A stretch of DNA of 8,597 nt from Desulfobacterales bacterium (GTDB lineage: Bacteria > Desulfobacterota > Desulfobacteria > Desulfobacterales > 4be13), in the NCBI GenBank assembly GCA_029940115.1, contig JAOZRQ010000288.1:1-8597 (forward strand). The letters are read 5' to 3'. Below are positions 4,511 through 8,597 of the stretch, one piece after another; positions within the stretch are counted from its first letter, which is position 1, and each line of letters opens with the position of its first letter. The position numbers and the translations under genes were made by a program. The notes beneath the pieces were generated by a model that did no database searches, was not told the DNA's origin, and saw nothing but the letters and a program-made list of their open reading frames with translations.

Positions 4511-5827
4511 ATGCTGACAGCGAAATATAAAACGGGTCTCGTCTTTTTTCCCGCGTTTGACTGGGCCATCAGTCCCACTCATCCGGAGCGGGAGGAACGC
4601 CTGCTGTACACCCAGGATCAGGTGATTGAGGAGGGGCTTTTTGACATTGAGGGGATCACCGAGTTCAAACCGGACTTGGTGACGCCCCAAGATATCGAGC
4701 GGGTGCATTTCTGTGTCCCGGACGTGTGGGGCGTCACCACCGAGTCCCATCTGATCAGCGCGGGCGGTGCGAAGACCATCGGCATGGCCGTGCTTGAGGA
4801 GAAGATAGAGAAAGGCTTTGCCCTAGTGCGGCCGCCGGGACATCATGCCATGCGGATGGTGCATGGGGCAAGGGGCTTCTGCAACATCAACATCGAGGCC
4901 ATCATGATCGAGTTTCTCCGGGCCGAGTACGGCATAGACCGGGTGGCCATCGTGGACACCGACTGTCATCATGGCGATGGCACCCAAGATATCTATTGGC
5001 ATGATCCAGACACCCTCTTCATCTCCATCCATCAGGATGGCCGGACACTCTATCCCGGTTCCGGATTCATCAATGAGACGGGCGGTCCGAACGCGTCGGG
5101 AACGACCGTCAACATCCCGCTTCCGCCCATGACCTCCGAAGAGGGGTTCATCCATGCCATCAAGCATATGGTTCTGCCCATTCTTGATGAGTTTGAGCCG
5201 GACATCGTCATCAACTCCGCGGGGCAGGACAATCATTATACCGACCCGATCACCCACATGAATTTCTCGGCCCAGGGGTATGCGGAACTGACGAACCTGC
5301 TTAGGGCGGACATCGCGGTGCTTGAGGGCGGCTATTCCATTGAGGGCGCGTTGCCATATGTGAACGTGGGCATCATTCTCGCCATGGCCGGGCTGGATTA
5401 CAGCCGGGTGAGGGAACCCCGATATGACCCGGACCGCATCCGCCAGACTCCGGATATCACTGCATATATCGAAAAATTGGGGAAAAAGGTGCTCGAGTTC
5501 TGGGGACAGCGGGAGAAGATCAAATCGCAGCTTCGGGGAACAAAGGAATTTGTCGAAAGGACTCGGAACATCTTCTATGACACCGACAACATCATAGAGA
5601 AACAGAAGGAGACCATCCGGGTCTGTGACGACTGCGCCGGAGCCATTCGGATGGACTCCTCAGCGGATCGGGGCGCGCACATCCTCGGTCTCCATGTCCC
5701 TATAAAAGCTTGCCGGAAGTGTAAGGAAGTGGCTCGTCAGTGGTATGAGTCGGGGAGAAAGGATGCCTTTGACATGGTGTTTCTCCAAGATCGGACCGAG
5801 GACAAATATGAAAGGAGTGAGAGGTGA
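4511..5827 (+). CDS. HDAC-family deacylase with C-terminal CxxC pair
   Basis: A 438-residue member of the histone deacetylase/acetylpolyamine amidohydrolase superfamily: Zn-dependent hydrolases removing acyl groups from lysine or polyamines. Visible active-site elements are RPPGHHA with the His pair 111-112, GARGFCNINIEA (119-130), the metal-binding DTDCHHGDGTQ with Asp151 and His153, NSAGQDNHYTDP with the third ligand Asp240, and LEGGYS with Tyr275 in the transition-state position. The catalytic set is complete. The catalytic domain ends near 300; the remaining part has a helical stretch and VCDDC (371-375) and ACRKC (400-404), a likely zinc ribbon, which is not part of the core fold. Start ATG 4511 is chosen by the AGGGG site; a frame start at 4448 overlapping the previous stop (ATGA) has poor spacing and a repeat-encoded PLPLP/AGAGAG leader. 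Natural substrate unknown. Confidence 0.9.
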   Translation: MLTAKYKTGLVFFPAFDWAISPTHPEREERLLYTQDQVIEEGLFDIEGITEFKPDLVTPQDIERVHFCVPDVWGVTTESHLISAGGAKTIGMAVLEEKIEKGFALVRPPGHHAMRMVHGARGFCNINIEAIMIEFLRAEYGIDRVAIVDTDCHHGDGTQDIYWHDPDTLFISIHQDGRTLYPGSGFINETGGPNASGTTVNIPLPPMTSEEGFIHAIKHMVLPILDEFEPDIVINSAGQDNHYTDPITHMNFSAQGYAELTNLLRADIAVLEGGYSIEGALPYVNVGIILAMAGLDYSRVREPRYDPDRIRQTPDITAYIEKLGKKVLEFWGQREKIKSQLRGTKEFVERTRNIFYDTDNIIEKQKETIRVCDDCAGAIRMDSSADRGAHILGLHVPIKACRKCKEVARQWYESGRKDAFDMVFLQDRTEDKYERSER

Positions 5828-5840
5828 GAAGTGAGAAGTG
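5817..5840 (+). repeat. Heptamer tandem repeat at the deacylase/epmA junction
   Basis: GTGAGAG, GTGAGAA and GTGAGAA follow directly at 5817-5837, and a fourth GTG begins at 5838. The deacylase stop (TGA 5825-5827) lies in the second unit, and the fourth unit supplies the candidate GTG start of the next gene. TGAGAA (5832-5837) can also pair with TTCTCA (5843-5848), placing that GTG in a 5-base loop. Because the unit is 7 bases, gain or loss of a copy would change the frame and spacing between the two genes. Confidence 0.75.
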
Positions 5841-6785
5841 ATTTCTCAGAAACTCACAAACTCCCAACTTATTATGAGACAGTCAGCCATAAAGCAAGCC
5901 CTTGGGTTACGGGCGCGGATCATTGAGATGATCCGCAGATTTTTCAGGGAGAACGGCTTTCTGGAGGTTGAGACGCCCTTGCGAATTCCCGCGCCTGCGC
6001 CGGAAAGCCATATTGACGCCTTACCTTCGGGAGACTGGTTCCTGCACACCTCCCCGGAACTCTGCATGAAGCGGCTGCTTGCCGCGGGGTACCCTCGGAT
6101 ATTCCAGATTTGCAGATGCTTCCGGGGCGAGGAGAGGGGGAGCCGGCATCTGCCCGAATTCACCCTGCTGGAGTGGTACTGCGCGGAGATCGGCTATGTT
6201 GAGATGATGGATCAAACTGAGGACCTGATCCGCTTTGTGGCCCATCATGCCGGCTTCAAAGACCGGATCATCTATCAGGGGGAACCGATTGATCTGAGGG
6301 GGCCTTGGCGCAGAATCTCCGTGGCCCAAGCCTTTGACCGATTCGCGTCCGTGTCAATGGAAACCGCCCTTTTGGAGGATCGGTTTGACGAAGTGGTCGC
6401 GTGTGAGATAGAGCCTTCTCTAGGACGCGGAAAGCCGGTCTTTCTCCACGATTATCCCGCATCCTTGGCTTCCTTGGCAACGCTGAATAAGGAAAACCCC
6501 TCGGTCGCGGAACGATTTGAGCTTTACATCAGCGGCCTTGAACTCTGCAACGCATTCACCGAACTGACTGACCCGGTTGAACAGAGACACCGCTTTGAAA
6601 AGGAACAGGAGAACCGCGGGGCTTCAGGAAAGTCCACATATCCAACCCCTGAGAAATTTTTGGACGCGTTGAGATTCATGCCCCCGGCATCAGGAAATGC
6701 CCTCGGCATTGACCGGTTGGTGATGCTCTTTGCAGACGCGGCGACAATTGATGACGTGACCGCTTTCACGCCTGAAGAGCTGTAA
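5838..6785 (+). CDS. epmA: EF-P lysine aminoacylase, GenX/EpmA-like
   Basis: A class II aminoacyl-tRNA-synthetase-like protein resembling the LysRS catalytic core without the anticodon-binding domain. EpmA attaches (R)-beta-lysine to a conserved lysine of elongation factor P, aiding translation of polyproline. Motifs (315-residue numbering): LHTSPELCMKRLLAAG (69-84), motif 2 CFRGEERGSRHLPEFTLLEW (94-113), GLELCNAFTELTD (233-245), and motif 3 GNALGIDRLVML (286-297) with Arg293. Ala288 sits where EpmA has Ala298 and LysRS has Gly, favouring EpmA over a tRNA enzyme. RHLPEF replaces E. coli RHNPEF-like sequence. Length is close to E. coli EpmA (325). The start is uncertain: GTG 5838 uses the heptamer region with only distant GAGG; ATG 5874 (303 residues) fits the homologous region but has no ribosome site. 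No EpmB or EF-P gene is in the window. Confidence 0.88.
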   Translation: MISQKLTNSQLIMRQSAIKQALGLRARIIEMIRRFFRENGFLEVETPLRIPAPAPESHIDALPSGDWFLHTSPELCMKRLLAAGYPRIFQICRCFRGEERGSRHLPEFTLLEWYCAEIGYVEMMDQTEDLIRFVAHHAGFKDRIIYQGEPIDLRGPWRRISVAQAFDRFASVSMETALLEDRFDEVVACEIEPSLGRGKPVFLHDYPASLASLATLNKENPSVAERFELYISGLELCNAFTELTDPVEQRHRFEKEQENRGASGKSTYPTPEKFLDALRFMPPASGNALGIDRLVMLFADAATIDDVTAFTPEEL

Positions 6786-6794
6786 GTACTTACA
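6781..6794. promoter_or_regulatory. Perfect 14-bp palindrome between convergent genes
   Basis: TGTAAGTACTTACA is fully self-complementary and includes the epmA stop codon (6783-6785). The gap to the histidine-kinase stop at 6819 is only 33 bases. With no loop or T run it is not a typical terminator; it may be a protein-binding site or chance. No clear terminator for either gene was found here. Confidence 0.35.
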
Positions 6795-6818
6795 TGGATT
6801 TGGCAGGAATTTGATTCT

Positions 6819-8531
6819 TTATCCGATCGGTAACGTGTTCACCAAGGGGAGCCGGATCTCAAACGTGGTGCCCACACCGACCTGACTGGTGACATGAATC
6901 TCCCCGCCATGCCCCCGGATGATCTCATGGGCAAAGGGGAGGCCGAACCCGAGTCCTTTTTCCTTGGTGGTGTAGTCGAGATCGAAAATATGGGTGATAT
7001 CCGCCTCACTCAGCCCGGTCCCGGTGTCGGAAATTTCAACGCCGACCCATTCCCTTCCCCTCGGTTTCAGGGCGAGCGTGATCTTTCCCGTGTCAGGGAT
7101 CGATTCCATGGCGTTCTTGACGAGGTTCAGAACCGCCTGCTTCATCTTGTCCATGTCCATGGAGACGATGAAGGCGACATCCGCTGGGGGGAGGATCATC
7201 TGAATGCCTTTTGATTCGGCTTCTTCAGCCATGAGCAGAGATGTCTGTCTCAGCATCCCTGTCAGATCATGGGGTTTCAGTGTCAGCCTGCGGGTTCTTG
7301 AAATGCTGAGGAATTCTTCAATGATCTGATTCAACCGTCTGATTTCATCCCGGATCACACCTGTGATCTGCTGATGCGGCATGTCCCGCTGAAGCCTCTG
7401 GATTCCCATGCTGATGGCGTTCAACGGGTTTCGGACTTCATGGGCCACGCCTGCTGCCAGACGCCCCAGTGCGGAAAGCCTTTCGGCCTGCTGTATCCGC
7501 CTCTCCATGGCCTGCATTCGCTTCAGGTATCGGTTCTGGTTTTTGTAAAGGACGGATAAGGAGAAGACCGTGATCAGCACCATGAACATAATGGAGACAA
7601 AGATGGTTCGCCTGTCTTTCTTGAGCATTCGATCACTTGCATCGGACTTGATGCCCACCCGCATGACCCCTGCAAACTCGCCGAAGATGTGGACGGGTGC
7701 GGCGATTTCCATCTCTCCGGACACGATATTCCGGCTACTCACGCCATTTTCAAAGCGAGGCGCCAGTTTGTTGTCATTCACCGGCAGATCCCCGGATTGG
7801 GCCATGATTCTGCCATGGGGGTCGGTCAGCATCAGATATACGGTGCCCGGCTTCCGATCCGCTGTCTCCACAGCCTTCCGGAGGGCAAACCCGGACCACA
7901 GATATCGGACCCCCCGATCATCCAGCCCCAGGATCACCGCACCTCTCCCCGAATCCCGCCGGCAAGCGACAAAGCCCAACCCTTCGGTGATCTCCGTGCG
8001 GTGGAACAATCTGATCCTGAAGTCTTCGTCTCCTTGGATGACGGGATTGGCAAGGCGCAGGATCTCCCGGGGGACTGGCCGGTTTTCCAGAATGACTTGC
8101 TTGTTTTCATCTGAAAAGGCGACGAGGCTCAAGCGCTCCCGTTCAGCCAAGGAGATGAGTTGGGTATGGCTGAACGGGGCCGCTTCGTGTCCGAGATCGA
8201 TCTCACGGGCCAAGTTCATCAGGTCAACGAGAAATGATTCCTGAAATGAGACGCTGTTTTCACCGATGAGATTCCCCGAGTCGGCGTCAAATATGCTCTG
8301 CTGGCACTGCTCCGATTGTTGAAAGTATGCCTCAGCCGAGGCTTGAACCTCCTCTATGATGCTCATCCCCCTGCTCTCCATAAATCCTGCAAGGGTCTTG
8401 TACAACGCCTTCAGATTCATCACCCCCATGATCAGAAAGAGAAGAATAAAGATCAGACATACCAAGGCAATCCCCAGAGGTTGCAGGAAATGGCCCTGAT
8501 CCGGCTCGGAAGGTTTTCGATTCGGTTTCAT
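6819..8531 (-). CDS. Membrane sensor histidine kinase
   Basis: A 570-residue two-component sensor kinase. A transmembrane helix lies at about 18-40 and another at about 309-328, leaving a periplasmic sensor region of roughly 270 residues; its latter part (YLMLTDPHGRIMAQSGDLP, then EMEIAAPVHIFGEFAGVMRV) looks like a Cache-type domain. After a short coiled-coil-like linker the HisKA domain has GRLAAGVAHEVRNPLNAIS with phospho-acceptor His364. The ATPase domain has NLVKNAMESI (Asn473), DTGTGL (502-507) and GLGFGLPFAHEII (526-538). Domain order and the H box resemble AtoS/ZraS-type kinases, which usually pair with NtrC-like regulators. No response regulator adjoins it in the window: the downstream gene is convergent, and upstream lies beyond the edge. 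The start at ATG 8529-8531 has GAGGG 7 bases upstream. The F-box region reads IFDLDYTTKEKG, where -EPFFTTK- is more usual. Confidence 0.92.
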   Translation of the reverse strand: MKPNRKPSEPDQGHFLQPLGIALVCLIFILLFLIMGVMNLKALYKTLAGFMESRGMSIIEEVQASAEAYFQQSEQCQQSIFDADSGNLIGENSVSFQESFLVDLMNLAREIDLGHEAAPFSHTQLISLAERERLSLVAFSDENKQVILENRPVPREILRLANPVIQGDEDFRIRLFHRTEITEGLGFVACRRDSGRGAVILGLDDRGVRYLWSGFALRKAVETADRKPGTVYLMLTDPHGRIMAQSGDLPVNDNKLAPRFENGVSSRNIVSGEMEIAAPVHIFGEFAGVMRVGIKSDASDRMLKKDRRTIFVSIMFMVLITVFSLSVLYKNQNRYLKRMQAMERRIQQAERLSALGRLAAGVAHEVRNPLNAISMGIQRLQRDMPHQQITGVIRDEIRRLNQIIEEFLSISRTRRLTLKPHDLTGMLRQTSLLMAEEAESKGIQMILPPADVAFIVSMDMDKMKQAVLNLVKNAMESIPDTGKITLALKPRGREWVGVEISDTGTGLSEADITHIFDLDYTTKEKGLGFGLPFAHEIIRGHGGEIHVTSQVGVGTTFEIRLPLVNTLPIG

Positions 8532-8546
8532 GGTTAAGCCCTCAGT

Positions 8547-8597
8547 TTGTAGTTCCGCCTTCAGGCGGTGTGAAACCGCCTGAAGGCGGAACTACAA
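8547..8597. repeat. Perfect 23-bp-stem hairpin upstream of the histidine kinase
   Basis: The arm at 8547-8569 (TTGTAGTTCCGCCTTCAGGC plus GGT) is the exact reverse complement of 8575-8597, with a 5-base loop. Each arm also contains its own small palindrome, CCGCC-TTCA-GGCGG. On the minus strand the hairpin ends 3 bases before the GAGGG ribosome site of the histidine-kinase gene, so it lies in its probable leader. It looks like a REP/MITE-type dispersed repeat; the window ends at its outer edge, so the complete unit may be longer. Confidence 0.85.

Noticed and set aside
4823..5257. A 144-codon minus-strand frame inside the deacylase gene
   Set aside because: It is antisense to the conserved metal-binding motifs, with no ribosome site or recognisable product.
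7570..8244. A 224-codon plus-strand frame inside the histidine-kinase gene
   Set aside because: It is the antisense shadow of the sensor domain; composition is rich in Arg/Ser/Pro and no motif is seen.

Overview
The window looks like a chromosomal segment from a Gram-negative, moderately GC-rich bacterium. The gene content (a stand-alone hydantoinase-A protein, a class-II-type HDAC-family deacylase, a GenX/EpmA-type EF-P lysyl-ligase with the 'RHLPEFTLLEWY' motif) and the dense palindromic repeats suggest a sulfate-reducing Desulfobacterota, possibly a Desulfonema-like member of Desulfobacterales. That placement is inference from style and remembered families, not a search.

The window splits in two. 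Positions 1-2762 hold decayed accessory DNA: no full-length gene survives except a small YefM/Phd antitoxin. In order it contains a 128-bp inverted repeat (71-198) enclosing a dispersed GC-rich repeat; a 45-residue reading frame starting like a response regulator (225-362); a 132-bp MITE-like element (359-490) that splits a YoeB-type toxin gene (remnants 329-361 and 465-527, minus strand); the intact yefM antitoxin (524-778, minus) fused in frame to the N-terminus of another small protein (779-880); palindromic direct repeats (952-1106); a frameshifted membrane-protein remnant (1113-1483, minus); a roughly 200-bp segment bounded by 16-bp inverted repeats (1543-1745); a reverse-transcriptase gene reduced to three pieces (1761-2316, minus); a second copy of the dispersed repeat (2317-2370); an uncertain small ORF (2303-2515, minus); and a second MITE of the same family (2543-2740), flanked by a perfect 9-bp direct duplication. 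Positions 1-70 hold only AT-rich sequence with a short direct repeat and no gene.

Positions 2763-8531 hold four intact genes. Three on the plus strand are closely spaced and probably form an operon: a HyuA-type hydantoinase/oxoprolinase (2763-4451), an HDAC-family deacylase with a C-terminal pair of CxxC motifs (4511-5827), and an EpmA/GenX-like lysyl-ligase (5838-6785). Each junction carries a short-period repeat: GC-rich hexamers with a hairpin at 4461-4502, and heptamers at 5817-5840. A membrane sensor histidine kinase (6819-8531, minus) converges on the operon. A perfect 23-bp-stem hairpin lies directly upstream of its ribosome binding site at the window edge.

No tRNA, rRNA or CRISPR array was seen. 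The most notable points are the MITE family (one copy inside a toxin-antitoxin locus, one with a clean target duplication 14 bp upstream of the operon start), the shared hexamer architecture of several repeats, and the unusual hydantoinase-deacylase-EpmA gene set.
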